From Sapria himalayana (taxonomy: Eukaryota; Streptophyta; Magnoliopsida; Malpighiales; Rafflesiaceae): DNA of 64,000 nucleotides. The notes below the pieces were generated by a model. The model saw only the letters and a program-made list of their open reading frames with translations, ran no database searches and was not told the origin of the DNA. Positions 25,421-38,169 of the stretch are shown here, piece after piece. Position numbers and translations under genes: made by a program. Location of the stretch: NCBI GenBank assembly GCA_029783825.1, contig JAREIK010018690.1, positions 1 through 64,000 on the forward strand, read 5' to 3'. Within the stretch, counting starts at the first letter, position 1; each line of letters begins with the position of its first letter.

Positions 25421-28097
25421 TTGTCTACCGATCTGCCTATTTATCTATCTATCTATCTATCATTCCATCTGTCTATCTTTCAATATGTCTAACTATTATA
25501 CTATCTATGTGTCTATCTATCTATCAATTTATCTATCTATTTATATATTTATTTATTTGTCTATCTATTTATCTATCTCTCAATCTCTCAAACTCACTAT
25601 CTATCAATCTGTCTATGTCTATCTATCTATTTGTTAATCTGTCTATCTATCTATATGTCAAGCTAAATATCTGACTAATTATCTATCTGAATATCTGACT
25701 ATTTATCTATCTAAATATCTATCTATCATTTTATAAATATATATAGATATATATATATATATATATATATATATCTATCAATCTATTTATTTATCTATCA
25801 GTTTATTTGTCTATCTATCTAACTAACATTTTATCTATCTATCTATCTATTTGTCTATCTATCACTCTATCAATATATCCTTCTCTTTGTCTATCTATAT
25901 ATCAATCTCTCTACCGATATCTCCATAACTCTATGTGTGTATCTATTAAAATGTCTATTTCTTTATAAGTCTAAGTGTCTATCTGTATATATATATGTCT
26001 ATCTATCTATCTAACTATCTTCCTTTCTATCTATCTATCTAACTATCTTCCTTTCTATCTATATTTGTTTTTGTCTATCTTTCTATCCATCAATCAATTA
26101 ATTAATCTATCTATCTATATATCTTTCTATGTATATGTATATTGGTCAATATGGCTATTTGTCTATCTATCTATTGTCTATCTGTCTATCTATCTATCTA
26201 TCTATATGTTTATTTGTATATCTATCTATCGGCCTTTCTATCTATTTGTATATATATCTATTTGATTATCTATATATTTGTCTATTTTTCTTTTTATCAA
26301 TATATCTATCTATTTATCTGTCTATCTAACTATCTATCTTATATGTCTATCTTTCAATTTGTGTATCTATCTATTTATCTTTCTGTTTATAAATTTATTT
26401 GTCTATCTATTTATATTTATATTTGTCTAACTCTCTCCATCTATCTCTTTTTATTTATAAATTTATCTATCTCTATTTATTTATCAGTCTATCTTTCTAT
26501 CTTTCTACCTATATATTTGTGTATCTTTCTATAAACCAATTTATCTATCTATCTATCTATTTATCTATTTGTATATCTGTCTATAATTTTATCTATCTTT
26601 ATGTCTATCTATCTATTTATCTATCTATCAGTCTATCTTTCTATCTCTTTATATATTTATCAAACTATATATTTATCTATCTTTAGGTCTATCTATCTAT
26701 CTGTCTATCTATCTATCTATTTCTCTATCTTTATATCTCTTTATCTATCTCTCTCTATCTATTTAAATATTTATTTATATATATATATCTATCTATATAT
26801 CTATCTATCTTTTATCTTTCTATATATTTATATTTCTATATATGTTTCTGCTTATCTTTCTATTTTTCTATATTTTTGTCTGTCTATTTATCTATCTATC
26901 TATCTGTGTCTGTATGTCTATATATCTATATTTCTTTCTATCTAGCTTTCTATCTATCTATCTATCTGTCACTTTGTTTATTTATCTATCAATCAATCAA
27001 TCTATCTTTAAATATGTATATCAATGTATTTATCTTTATGTCTATCTATCTATTTATCTATTTATCTAATGATATGTTTATTTGTCTATCTATCTGTCTA
27101 TATATCTATATTTTTATCTAATTATTTTTCACTCCGTGTTTCTATCTATTTGTCTATCTTTCTATCTATATATGTCTATCTATCTATTTGTTCTTAAATC
27201 TATTTGTTTATCTATCTATCGCTTTATCAGTCTATTTGTCTATAAGCCTATCTTTCTATCTATCTATGTGTCTATGTCTCTATCTGTCTACCTATTTATC
27301 TATCTTTCTATCTATTTGACTATCTATCTATCTCTTTCTCTATTTATATATCTATCTATCTAATAATCTATCTGTGTGTCTATCTATCTATAAGTCTATA
27401 GGTCAATCTATCAATCTATTTGTATATCTATCTATCTATCTATATATCTTTCTGTCTATCAATCTTTATATCTTTTTATCTATATGTCTATCTATCTATC
27501 TATTTGTCTGTCTATCTATCTATCTATCTACATATCTATCTATCTATCCATCTAGTTATCTATCAATTTGTGTGTGTGTGTGTGTATCTATTGTCTATTT
27601 GTCTATCTATCTATCTATCTATCCATTTGTCTTACTTTATATTTTTCTAACTATCTATCTATATATCTGTCTATCTATCTATTTATCAGTCTATCTATCT
27701 ATTTATCTATCTATCTATCTCTATATTTGTATATCTTAATATCTATCTATATGCCTATTTATCATTTTATATATTAGTATATCTGTCTATCTTTCTATCT
27801 ATCTATCTATCTCTATTTGTATTTGTCTATCTATCTATTTGTGTATATATCTCTCTGTCTATCTGTCTATCTATGTGTATGTATATGTTTCTATCTCTTT
27901 ATTTATCTACTTATCTATCTATTTTTTTATCTATCTATCAATATATCTATCTATTTATCTATCTAATTGTCAATCAATCTTTCTATTTATTTATTTATCT
28001 ATCTACCTGTCTATCTACATACCTACCCACCTATCTATCAATATGTATATCTTTCTATCTTTCTATCTATTTATATATATATTAATATATATATATT

Positions 28098-28134
<37 letters not shown>

Positions 28135-28601
28135 GTGTCTATTTATTTATTTTTATATCTATCTATCTATCATTCTATATATTTTACTTTATGTCTATCT
28201 ATTTATATGTGTATCTATCACTCTGTATATCTATTTAGCTATTCTTCTATCATCTATCTATCTTTTTATCTCTCTATCTATTTATTTGTCTATTTGTCTA
28301 TATGTATATATATATATCTTTCAATTTATTTATATGTCTATCGATCGATCGATCTATTTATTTGTCTGACTGTCTATCTTTTTACCTATCAATCAATTTG
28401 TATGTCTATCTATCTCATAATCTATTTGTGTATCTATGTATCAGTCTACAGTCTTTCTTTTAATATGTCTATTTGTTAATCTTTCTTTCTATGTATCGAC
28501 CTATCTCTCTATCTATATATATGTGTCTTTCTAAATATATTTATCTGTCTATCTATATGTCTATCTATCTAGCTATTAATCTATATATCTATCTACATGT
28601 A

Positions 28602-28632
<31 letters not shown>

Positions 28633-29382
28633 TTATATGTCTATCTATCTATCTATCTATATATTTGTCTATCTATCTATCTATCTATATATATATATAT
28701 ATCTCTCTCTCTATAACTATCATTCTATCAATTTGTATATCTATTGATAACTATCTATATGTATATCAATCTATCTAACTGTATATCTATCAATCTGTCT
28801 TTTTTATTTATCTATATATCTATCTATGTGTCTTTATATCTATCTATCCATCTGTATATTTGACCATCTATCTATCAATGTGTGTCTATTTGTCTATTTC
28901 TATATCTATCTTGTTATCTTTCTATCTATTAACTCTTTATCTCTCTATCTTTCTATCTCTCTCTAACTGTCTTTATATCAATTTTTCTATCTAAATTTTT
29001 CTATATGAATATCTTACTACCTATCCATTTATTTATTTATCTATCTGTCTATCTATTTATCCATATATCAGGCTATATTTCTATCTATTTATCTATCTAT
29101 ATTTTTATCTATATATCTATCAATCTGTCTATTTATCTATTTATCTATCTGTCTATTTTTCTAACTATCTATCTATATCTCTTTCTATCTCTCTATATCT
29201 CAATTTGTCAATGTGTATAAATGTTTCTATTTATTGATCATTTGTATATCTATATATCTATCTATATGTCTAACTATTTATTTGTATTTCTGGCTATATG
29301 TGTATATGCCTATCTATCTATATGTATATTTGTCTATATTATCTATCCCTCAATTTATCTGTCTGTCTGTCTATCTATTTAT
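22030..29382 (+). repeat. TCTA tetranucleotide array 2 (7.35 kb, degenerate)
   Basis: Same degenerate TCTA composition and same strand as array 1. The left boundary lies inside a unit of the AT-rich satellite (TATATTAAATATGTTATATG then TCTA). The right boundary is exactly at the CACTA terminus at 29383. The longest false ORF (24274-25674) is pure S-I-Y-L repeat. Larger duplicated blocks are visible; for example the TGTCTTTCTGTCTATC...GTCTAGCTC succession near 22780 recurs near 24715. Confidence 0.95.
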
Positions 29383-29680
29383 CATTACAAGAAAAATCTC
29401 AAATAGCTAGTTAAAAATCCCTTGCTATATGGGATTTTTCGTCGCTAAAATAGTAGAACGACATATTAATGATGGAAATTTCTCAAGCTAAAGTGCTCGT
29501 CATAAAAAATTAATGATAGAAAAATTTTCTAGCTAATATTTTAATGACAAAACATTTTCTATTAAAATTTTTCCTCCCTTGCTGATTTTTATTGTAATTA
29601 AGATTTACAGAAAAGTCCCTAGCTAAATTAACAAGGGAAAAATCACTAGCTATTTTAATTCGAAAACTATTTTCACAATT
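29383..29680 (-). mobile_element. CACTA terminus and subterminal repeats
   Basis: CATTACAAGAAAAATC is a one-base variant of the CACTACAAGAAAA terminus. It is followed by TAGCTAGTTAAAAATCCCTTG and related inverted words. It directly follows TCTA array 2. Confidence 0.9.
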
Positions 29681-29989
29681 TTAATTTTTTTACAAAAAAT
29701 TTGATTACATAATTTTAAATTTTTATATTAAATTGAATAAAAACATAAACTATAAACCAATAATTTAATTAACAAAAAAAAGTAGTTATTAAATAATTCT
29801 AATACAGTATGTTACATTGTTAAAACAAAAACATAACAAAATTTAATTACATCTTCTTTATCAATTTATCTAATGATAGTGCATAAAGTATAATCTGTCC
29901 ATGAAATTGACTTCGTTTTGTCTTCCCTCATTCCTTTGGTTACCATCTTTCTGCCGTGACAAAGCTGTCCTAATCGCGCTGCATCATAT

Positions 29990-30065
29990 CTAATGAAAAA
30001 TCTTTTTACTTTTAAAAGCTTCATATTGGGAACAATGCAGTACTATATCTATACAAAAATTAAAC
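29990..30065 (-). pseudogene. PMT-like methyltransferase exon remnant
   Basis: The minus strand has an acceptor-like TATAG followed by codons resembling the IWY-x-x-VP...KL start of the methyltransferase exon, then frame loss. This is an inverted counterpart of the remnants in the tandem units and at 41226. The preceding intron (GATTTGATTGACTAGTTTAA) matches the intron before 31682. Confidence 0.5.
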
Positions 30066-30109
30066 TAGTCAATCAAATCAAAATAATCAAATAAAAAGGG
30101 TTCTATTTT

Positions 30110-30276
30110 GATAAATATATAATACTGCAGTATATATATACATATATACTAGCATTTCACTAGTTACATATATAAAACTACTGTATATATGTACATATTT
30201 TCTACAGTAAAAAATATTTTGTTCTCGAAAATTATTAAATACAACTTATACCTTATGTATAATACTACAATTTATA

Positions 30277-30328
<52 letters not shown>

Positions 30329-30450
30329 CATGTGTGTACATACATACATCAGCATATATGTATAGTTACATATACAGAAAAATATACATTTCATAATATA
30401 TAAATGCATGTATATACAAAATTATATTTGACTATGTATATATATTATAC
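30110..30450. repeat. GTATATAC palindromic block with (TA)n
   Basis: ATATACATATATACTAG words as in the other blocks, with an uninterrupted TA run at about 30281-30323. Confidence 0.7.
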
Positions 30451-30779
30451 TGAAAACTCTTGGTATTAGGATGCTTCAATTCTTTTAAACTATATCTATT
30501 ATTACTCAATTCACCATAGTTTATATAGTGCAATTATTTTCAAAAAATTATAAATGGAATTATTTGGAACAATACCTATTAAAACTCAATCTCATTATTT
30601 GTCCAACATAGAAAATATTAGAATAATTGATGTATTAATCATGGAGCAATACTACATAAACTTATGTATGGAAATAATACCCATTCCAAATTGAGCACAC
30701 TGAAGAATAATAATCTGCTTACATCACTCGGGAAAAAAATAGTCAATTAAGTAACCTATACCTATGATGTGGCCAGGAA

Positions 30780-31045
30780 AGATTCTCTTGCAACCCTAGT
30801 GAATAAACTCAGCTTAACTAGATTGATGACCACGATAACATTAACAGAAACCTAGAGCTCCCAAGCCAAAACATCAAATTCATTGCCAACAAGATCAATA
30901 GAAACCACAGATTCCAAAACATTAGATATCATAAAATCATAGTGCAAAGGAGGAATGACATTAGGCACCTCAGAAATGTTATAAATTACACATTCATTAA
31001 TGATCTGGTATTCACTACTTGATAGAGTTTCCTTTAACTCGCATA
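30780..31045 (-). pseudogene. Unrecognised coding-like fragment
   Basis: The minus strand translates to a stretch including YQIINECVIYNISEVPNVIP and PLHYDFMISNVLES before a stop. It looks protein-like in composition, unlike the surrounding AT-rich DNA, and has the same orientation as its captured neighbours. I do not recognise the family. No start or splice sites could be fixed. Confidence 0.35.
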
Positions 31046-31478
31046 TCTAGAAACATATTATCAAATGCATCATCCTTTGAGGAATTCATTCAATAATTAA
31101 AAAATAATACATGATGACAATAGAATGAAGCATAAAAATAAGCATCCAAAGCTAAAGGGAAAGCACCATTCTTATTGTACTAGGAAAAAAAACTCATTTT
31201 TGTTAATTTTTTGCAACAATATTAGTGTCACATTTCGTTTCTTTTCAAATATGAACCATAAATATTAAACAAACAATCAAAACAAAATTGAATATTACAA
31301 GTCCATTTATTCTATGGTTACCTATATTTAGTTCCATTCCTAAAAATATCAATATATTGGATTATTTAGAAAAGCAGGTCTTCAAATCAAAGTTCTTCAT
31401 AGAATGAACACACATCACACACACAAAAAGAGTACCCTTAAAGCAGCCACAATATGTGATATTTGATGCAATAGATCT

Positions 31479-31660
31479 CTATGTTTCTACAATTAGGGAA
31501 TGAACGAACTCGTTGATGAAGTCGATGTAGTGCAGAGCTCCATTTTTGAATTGAGTGCCACCACCAAGAAAAGTAAGATATTCGCCTGTAACTTTAACCC
31601 AATTATGATATTCCTCCACTTCTGCAAGCTTTGTATGTGGAACATTGCGGTACCATATCT
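31479..31660 (-). pseudogene. Captured PMT-type putative methyltransferase exon
   Basis: PMT/QUASIMODO2-like proteins are Golgi putative SAM-dependent methyltransferases linked to pectin. The minus strand reads IWYRNVPHTKLAEVEEYHNW, then VKVTGEYLTFLGGGTQFKNG and ALHYIDFINEF. This matches the conserved segment just ahead of the SAM-binding motif in PMT24-27-like proteins, where GGGTQF...GA-x-YID is diagnostic. An acceptor-like TTCGTACAG precedes it, so the first codons at 31661-31682 are intron. Downstream SAM-binding motifs are absent. This is the longest of at least six copies of this exon in the window. Confidence 0.75.
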
Positions 31661-31839
31661 GTACGAAAATTAAACCAGTCAATCAAATCAAAATAAATAA
31701 ATAAATAAGATTATGTTTTGATAAATATATAATACTACAGTATATATGTACATATATACTAGCATTTCACTATTTACATATATAATGCAATAGTATATAT
31801 ATACATATATATGGTTGTAATCAGAGATTGAGGCTACAT

Positions 31840-32120
31840 GATGCTCATTCACGAGCATCTTGTACAAGTCCTTGAGAACAGCTCATAACATCTTCTCTAA
31901 ACAAGAATCAAAGGTTTATGCCTAATCCAAGCAACCAAATCAAATTAAAAACAAAAAAACAAAAAAAAACAAAAACTTTCACAGCTTAATGTTGTGCCGA
32001 ACTTGTTACAACCTCACAGAGAATTTAACTACTCACCTTTTTCTTGTATTTGAGGTCGTAAAGCATCTTATCTAGCTCATAAAACTCTGATGCAGTAATA
32101 TCCAACCCTATGAAAACTTA
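31840..32120 (-). pseudogene. Captured enolase fragment (two exon-like blocks)
   Basis: Enolase converts 2-phosphoglycerate to phosphoenolpyruvate. On the minus strand, about 32120-32040 encodes IGLDITASEFYELDKMLYDL followed by KYKKK and a donor-like GTGAGT. This matches the enolase segment IGMDVAASEFY...YDLNFK. A second block, about 31905-31840, reads LKDLYKMLVNEHHVASISDY, resembling the following exon (LYKSF...YPIVSIEDPFD). The catalytic acidic residues of that region are altered and a stop precedes IGLD, so it is non-functional. It lies between the methyltransferase and apyrase fragments, on the same strand. Confidence 0.65.
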
Positions 32121-32129
32121 AACAGAACA

Positions 32130-33800
32130 AGCATACAAGATTTTTCTCGCACTAACTTATCTGGTGGCCCTGCCAGATTCAACCACAATTTCTATTCAAA
32201 TTACAAGAGACTTTACCTTTTTTTTTGAAACTTTAATTAGTGAGGAGAACAAGCTTCATCACTTCTAGAGCTTCTTTAAAATAGTACTAATGCCTACTAC
32301 TTCTAATATATTTATTTTTGTAATATTTATATAAATTTTGTGTTTATCTACATTGAGCATTATTTTCTTTCATTCCTCTATTATTTTTATTTTTAATTAT
32401 ATTAAAATAAGTCATACTACAAAAATTCATTTATTAAACCTAAAATTTTTTTGTACATAGGGATACTTAAGATTCAAATTAGAAACGGACCTTTGAGTTT
32501 GGTTATTATTATCTAAATTAAAATTATCTAAAATATTAATTCCATTTTTATTTAATTCACTATGATCCATTTTATTAGAAGGAATAAACATGTATATAGT
32601 AGAAAAAAATATCTTAGTATTTCATTATACTCTCTTATATCAAAGTAAAATAAAAAAAATATATAATGTTCCTTACAAAATTAAATCTTCATCACAACAT
32701 TTTCATTATTTCATTGTTCATTGAACAACATCACTGATATATTAGAAATTTATATAAAATTATAATTTACATACTTTAAAATATGTAATATTATAAAATT
32801 AAAAAAGTAAAAATAAAAAATTGAATAAAAAAAAATAAATTTTATTTTAACTTTCGATTTTGAAAATCATAGATAATCATACAAAGAAAAATAGAATATA
32901 AAGAAAAATTATAAATTTTTTATCTACTTATAAAAATAATGGAATTTTTAAAATTAATTTTTTAATGTTGGATTTGGACTTGATAAAATCTAAACAACTG
33001 ATTGTTGATGGTTAAGTAATGGCTAGAATAGCCATTGTGTCAAAATTTAATTCATTAATTAATAATCTAAAATGACTATAGGTTGTGACACGCCAACAAT
33101 CCAGGATGATGCATCCATCTGGCACGATTAGACACTCATCATTTATAAAAAAGAATATAGTGCATGAGATCACATGCCGAGCTTGAATTGGCAGTCCAAC
33201 TCGACCTAACCCATTGCATTAGTAGTTTTAAAACAAACTTGGCATGTGATATCAGGTTGATAGTTTCAACCTGATCGGTAGCACTCGAGAATGACCTGAA
33301 CACGATTTGTCAATCATTACAAATTTGACCAGGGTGGGTTGGTGATTTGGATAATGTCGTGTTGCATGATATTGCTGCACATGGAGCTTCCCTCCAGGAT
33401 CGGCACAGCCCATGCAAAATGGTCGTGCAGCTAGGCTGCTCAACATATTTTCCAGCTTTAATGACAGTCTTACCTTAGTAGGTTAAAAATTCAAATATTT
33501 TGATGACATGGCACCCAGTTTTTGTCGCTCAAAAGAACACCCGGAAAAGAAGTTCCATTTAACTTTTAAGTCAATTCACACCCATGAGGTGCTACACTAT
33601 TTTTATTAATAATGCCGTTGTAAATGCCTTAGGTAGAATCTCACCCAGAGCACTACGCTACATTTTCAATTTTGTGTATTACCAAATTCAATTTTGTGGC
33701 ATTGTTCCTTTGGCCTTCAAGGGGCACTACGCTACATTTTCATCCAGAGCACAATAAAATTATCTTATCATATTGGCATATCCTTATAAATAGCAATTTA
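32130..33800. other. AT-rich stretch without recognised gene
   Basis: Mostly AT-rich DNA. From about 33050 to 33760 it is less AT-rich, and the minus ORF at 33252-33446 has no recognisable motif. No RNA gene or repeat signature was made out. Confidence 0.5.
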
Positions 33801-33814
33801 ATAAGAGTTTAAGA

Positions 33815-34675
33815 CATGCCCATTGATAAGAACCTTCTTGAGAACCATCCATTATTGTGATACCATGTATATCATACTTTAGCATGCTTCTCTCTCTCAA
33901 GAGATCTATAACCTTGATCAAAGGGATCAAATAAACAAATATTGACATAAAGAAAATATACACTCCATGTAAGAAATAAACAAAACACAAATGAATGCTT
34001 ACGTCTTGCAAAATGTTGCTATATGTATCACTTTCTAGAGCTCTCAATCATGCAGTAACCTACATGAAAATCAAAATGCACAACATAGTAAATAACAAAA
34101 ACAAATAAATGACATCCAAAGAAAAAAGCAGAATTTACCCACCCTAACTCTAAATGAGTTCTTCGGTCGTGGTTCCAAGGCCACAACACCTACAGCTTTA
34201 TCAAAAAGAGAAACAAGTAAAGTTGCAACAGCATGTGAATCCTTGGCATATGCACTCAACACCATCTTAATCTATAACAAGAACTGAGATAAATATTAGG
34301 AGTTGACATTAAAATAGTATGATAGATATCATAAATGAACCAATTGATATGTTCTTGTTACACATTGTCCTGAACAATTCAGAGTGGTTTAGTTTCAATA
34401 GAAATACTAAACAAAGTTAGGTAGCAGTTTAAAAAGTCATGGAGGATAGATGTAAAACAAAAATAATTTAACAACAGTATACATAAATAGAATCAAAGAT
34501 GAGAGTGACAAATTACCTAGACAAATAGTTCAAGACTATTGCCTATAGGAATGAGATCCATGTTATGATCAAAATAGAACACATGCACTCTACTCCCCGA
34601 GCTTCCGGCATCAAAAACAATGGCATATCTCTTCAACTCCCATATTTTCTTGTGACCCATCTCATAATATCTCTA
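33815..34675 (-). pseudogene. Captured apyrase (GDA1/CD39) gene fragment
   Basis: Apyrases hydrolyse nucleoside tri- and diphosphates at the Golgi or cell surface. Four exon-like blocks occur in order on the minus strand. About 34675-34517 has [20 protein letters not shown] (apyrase-conserved region 1, DAGSSGSR) and ELFV. About 34265-34139 has LSAYAKDSHAVATLLVSLFD and ALEPRPKN...RVRVG ending at a donor-like GTAAAT. About 34055-34004 has LRALESDTYSNILQD before GTAAGC. About 33920-33815 has DLLRERSMLK and ITIMDGSQEGSYQW (ACR3-like). Introns are retained. In the third block the Gly of ATAGLRAL is a stop codon, and the C-terminal half of the enzyme is missing. It reads toward 29383. Confidence 0.85.
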
Positions 34676-34679
34676 ATTA

Positions 34680-35558
34680 GGCATGAGGAACAACACAAAC
34701 ACCACCAACAAGAAAACCTAGTTTGTTATTTATGGTAGTATATTTCACTAATATAGTAAAAGTTTTTCCGCTCTATAAAAGATGATACATGCTCTGATTA
34801 AAGATGAAAAAATTGGCACAATTGACTATCTTCTCTACCAATATAAATAATAAAATTGATGTTAACCAAATTTTGTTTTCCAAAACCATCAATTTCATTC
34901 ACCATCCAACCATCAAAGCATCAAAACAACATTCAAAGTTACATATTCCACAATTCGTATAGTAATCAAATATTTCCAGAAAAGTGATGTGAATTCATTG
35001 CACATGTGATAAAAAGAAAATCAAACACTCTTTTCAACATATTTGATCCTCTGATAGAAATAGTCCATATGAACTGTGCACCAAAGAAAGAAAACTTTCT
35101 ATAACAGAAATAAAGTGTTTCAAGTTTTAGGTTTCAGGTCTACAATTGTGATTCCTTTTTCATCACACAATTGTGCACTAGATTGCTTTAAACATTGCAA
35201 GGCAACACTGCAATTAGCCAATTTTTTTTTGAATTCTGAAGGAGCCACTATTTTTTGCAGTACAATTGACTCATGGATGAGACCTTAAGTTTATTTTCTA
35301 CCAAGGGTAACAAGAGTGGAGGAAAGAACGAACCAAGAGAATAGATAGATTATTAGTTATGAGCTGCATTGCGCGAAAAAGTTGCTCCCCAACATGAATT
35401 CACCATAAAAATCTTCCATTTTGAAGTCATATTCAACAAGAAATCCCTACCATTTCTTAAGCAATTAGCCACTGATATAAGTTGACAGATAATCTATATA
35501 GGTTGCATGAATTATAATTCAATAGGTACCAGAAGCTTGTTATAAATGGATTATATAC
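34680..35558. other. No recognised gene
   Basis: AT-rich sequence. The plus ORF at 35076-35288 shows no motif that I recognise and lies antisense to the direction of neighbouring captured genes. It may be intron or flank carried along with the captured fragments. Confidence 0.4.
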
Positions 35559-36170
35559 CTGCTCAAATGTTAGTTTGCACCCAATCTCCACTAAATGTGA
35601 AAGAATATTACCTTCTCCATGCATTACATCTGATGACAGAAAATCTATGCACAAAATTGAAGAAAGAATGTCAGCCATTAGCAAATAGATGCCATGAGAA
35701 AATGCATTTTCTTTAACAGATCATTCCTATTGTACCATTAATGACTTGACGGCTAGACTTGATGCTAGATTGGGCCATAAAAAAGGAGGAGAACCTCCGT
35801 CTTGTCCATCGATACCATAGTGAAAAGGTAGGAAGCTTTGGGATTTAGCTCTGTCGAGCACAAGGACTAGCAGCAAAAGCCTTTTTTATATGATGTTGCC
35901 TAGTTGTTCATAGTAACTTGGTCGATATAATCTTTCAACCGTCTTGTTATATGCATAAGCATCGTCAAGTGAATCATGAGAGAAAAAATATTTTGCGATT
36001 ACCATTTTCAAGAAAGGAATTTTTTGATCTGAATTGGATTCCCCATTTGGCAGCAACGAGTCGGCACCAAAAATCGTGTACAAACCGATTCTAAGCCAAT
36101 TTGGGTTATAATGTAGATAATAAAATAGGGTAGTGTAACTTTTAAGAACTAGCATGGCTTTCCTTTTAGT
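35559..36170 (-). pseudogene. Captured abnormal-spindle (ASPM-like) gene fragment
   Basis: Plant ASPM-like proteins are microtubule/spindle-associated, with calponin-homology and IQ regions. The minus strand carries, from 36160, LHYNPNWLRIGLYTIFGADS and FLKMVIAKYFFSHDSLDDAY, then RLYRPSYYEQLGNII. After a stop it continues with KRLLLLVLVLDRAKSQSFLP and YGIDGQDGGSPP. A second block, about 35650-35559, reads FLSSDVMHGEGNILSHLVEI followed by GCKLTFEQ and a donor-like GTATAT. The order matches the region leading into the second calponin-homology domain. In-frame stops (after LGNII and within the linker) show decay. It lies on the same strand as the apyrase fragment downstream. Confidence 0.75.
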
Positions 36171-37009
36171 CCAACATCTGTTATAATAGGGTAGTGTGAC
36201 TTCATCATTAGCCTCTCTCCATCAATATTCTACGAATCAGATAATAAAATTTATTCCACTACTTGGAAATGAAAGCTGTAATGTAGCACTTCTCTTCAGT
36301 TAATAAACAAGAATGAATGTTGATGGAAAGAGCAAGTTATGGTTAGATTCTGACCTTAACAAAACTTCCCATGACACTAAAAAACTCATTGTAGTCGACG
36401 AAATCCAAATGAGCTTCCATCCTCTGCTTCAAAACATCAAAACTACCGACATCCTTCAAAGAATTTTAGAGTGTACCATACAAAACTTTAGAACTCAAAG
36501 AAGCATCCTTTTCCTTGTCTGACTCATCCATAGGCTTCCACATTAAATCAGAGCATCGATGAAACTTGTATAGTAAGCAGATGACAATAATTTATAGTTT
36601 TGATCCTGGAATATTCAATGGATGATCGAGGCATGATAAATGAAAGAGGAAAAACAAAGGATAGAAATGATGAATGCGATGATACCAATACAAATGATGA
36701 TGGAAAGGCTTGTTGCCACTTTATCGAATAGGCATTGCGTAGATAAAGTGAGGAGCAATGACATCTCTCTGGTACTATTGAAAATATCAAAAAACACGGC
36801 AACTACACCCCAATTTTTTATGATGAAAACCAATTTGGTAATTTTTGATGACTTATACCATGCCAAATTCAAGATAATTAATATTATGGACAAAAAAAAG
36901 TATTATGGTGCAAAAATGAAAAATAATTGCATTTTATATGCTTAAATTACTGAAACCAATTTTATCCTTTCCCAATGATGTCAACTTAAAAATTTTATAT
37001 GCTTAAATT
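36171..37009. other. Unrecognised coding-like stretch
   Basis: The minus strand between about 36520 and 36320 translates to LKQRMEAHLDFVDYNEFFSV after DVGSFDV, which looks like part of a real protein, but I do not recognise it. The overlapping plus and minus ORFs at 36548-36945 are not convincing. This lies close to the point where passenger orientation switches. Confidence 0.35.
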
Positions 37010-37620
37010 TTTTAGAATTCATATTAATTTTTATGAAGATAATATGAAATATTTTTAAAGACTTAAAATTTCATATTATTTGATATAATTTATAATTTAT
37101 AAAATTCTAAAAATTACTTAAAGTGAGAAGATTATTAAAAAAAAGTTATATTTATTATTTTAATAAAGAAGAAATATTAAAAGCTAATAATAAAAATCTC
37201 GCTCAATTATTTAATTCTTATTAATTTCAGTAGGTGTAAAGATCTATGTATTTATCTTTAAATATCAATTTATTTTCTTTTTAAAGTTAATGAAAATTTT
37301 GAAATTATTTGTATACTTAAAATTTTCAAATTTTTTTGTAATTATTTTTTTAAAAGTTTTCTATAATCAATAAACTATATTTTTTAAATTAAAATAATAT
37401 TAATATTTACTAGTTTATTCATTACTTCAGATATGTTTGTAAATATTTTTTATTTAATTATATAATAAATTATTTTAGCTTTTTATTAGTAAAAATTTTA
37501 ATGTATGTTCATTTATTTTTTAAAATATCTTAAAAATTATTATAATTATAGAATTAATTATTATTTAATGTTTTTTAATACAAAATTTTAAATTTCATAA
37601 ATAAAAATTTTAGAAAAAAT
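37010..37620. repeat. Dispersed AT-rich repeat, left copy
   Basis: About 600 bp closely matching 57740-58400 in direct orientation. Shared runs include AAAATTACTTAAAGTGAGAA and TCTATGTATTTATCTTTAAA. No coding potential was seen. Confidence 0.8.
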
Positions 37621-37669
37621 TTTTATGTTATTTGTTATTTGTTAAACAGACCTTATGTTATTTGTTAAA

Positions 37670-37930
37670 CAGTCTTGATTGGTAGGCACTACAAACTGAA
37701 TAACCTTGAAGAGGCTATAAATGTGTTTGATGAAATGGTGGAGAGAGGGCTCGAACCCGACATGGTAATGTACACAACCCTTCTTACAGGTTGGTGTAAT
37801 AGAGGAGATGTGGATGTGGCTGTGAATATGCTTGATCAAATTTAGATGAAGGGGATTTCACCTAATGTGCACACAATGTATACCCTATGACGTGGAATTC
37901 TAAATGGCCAAAAAGTACAATTATGGAGAA
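37670..37930 (+). pseudogene. Captured pentatricopeptide repeat (PPR) fragment
   Basis: PPR proteins bind organellar RNA through 35-residue helical repeats. The plus strand reads LEEAINVFDEMVERGLEPDM then VMYTTLLTGWCNRGDVDVAV and NMLDQI, a canonical repeat and a half (A-x-x-x-F-D-E-M...G-x-x-P-D-x-x-x-Y-T-x-L). After a stop it continues MKGISPNVHTMYTL, another stop, then RGILNGQKVQ. At least two stops and the short length make it a fragment of the gene's 3' part. It is the first plus-strand passenger right of the orientation switch. Confidence 0.8.
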
Positions 37931-38169
37931 GCACTATACTAGAGCAAATAGAAGTGGGTGGGCAAACCTGAAGGCTCATGAGATTGTCTAATCAGTCCTT
38001 ATTCATAGGTAAACATAATGTTTTGTGACGTTTCTTAACTTTTTTGTGTTTCTTCCTTTCTTTTCTCTCAAAAATATTGAATCATTTGATGGCATTTCAG
38101 GCTATTGTGCCAATTATTCATTTAAAAAGTAGGCTAACACCATTCATATGCCATCCCATATGTGCTTAG

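Noticed and set aside
22030..29382. CRISPR-like regular repeats
   Set aside because: There are no unique spacers of constant length. This is a eukaryotic tetranucleotide array.
33252..33446. 64-codon minus ORF
   Set aside because: No recognisable motif. It is isolated and short.
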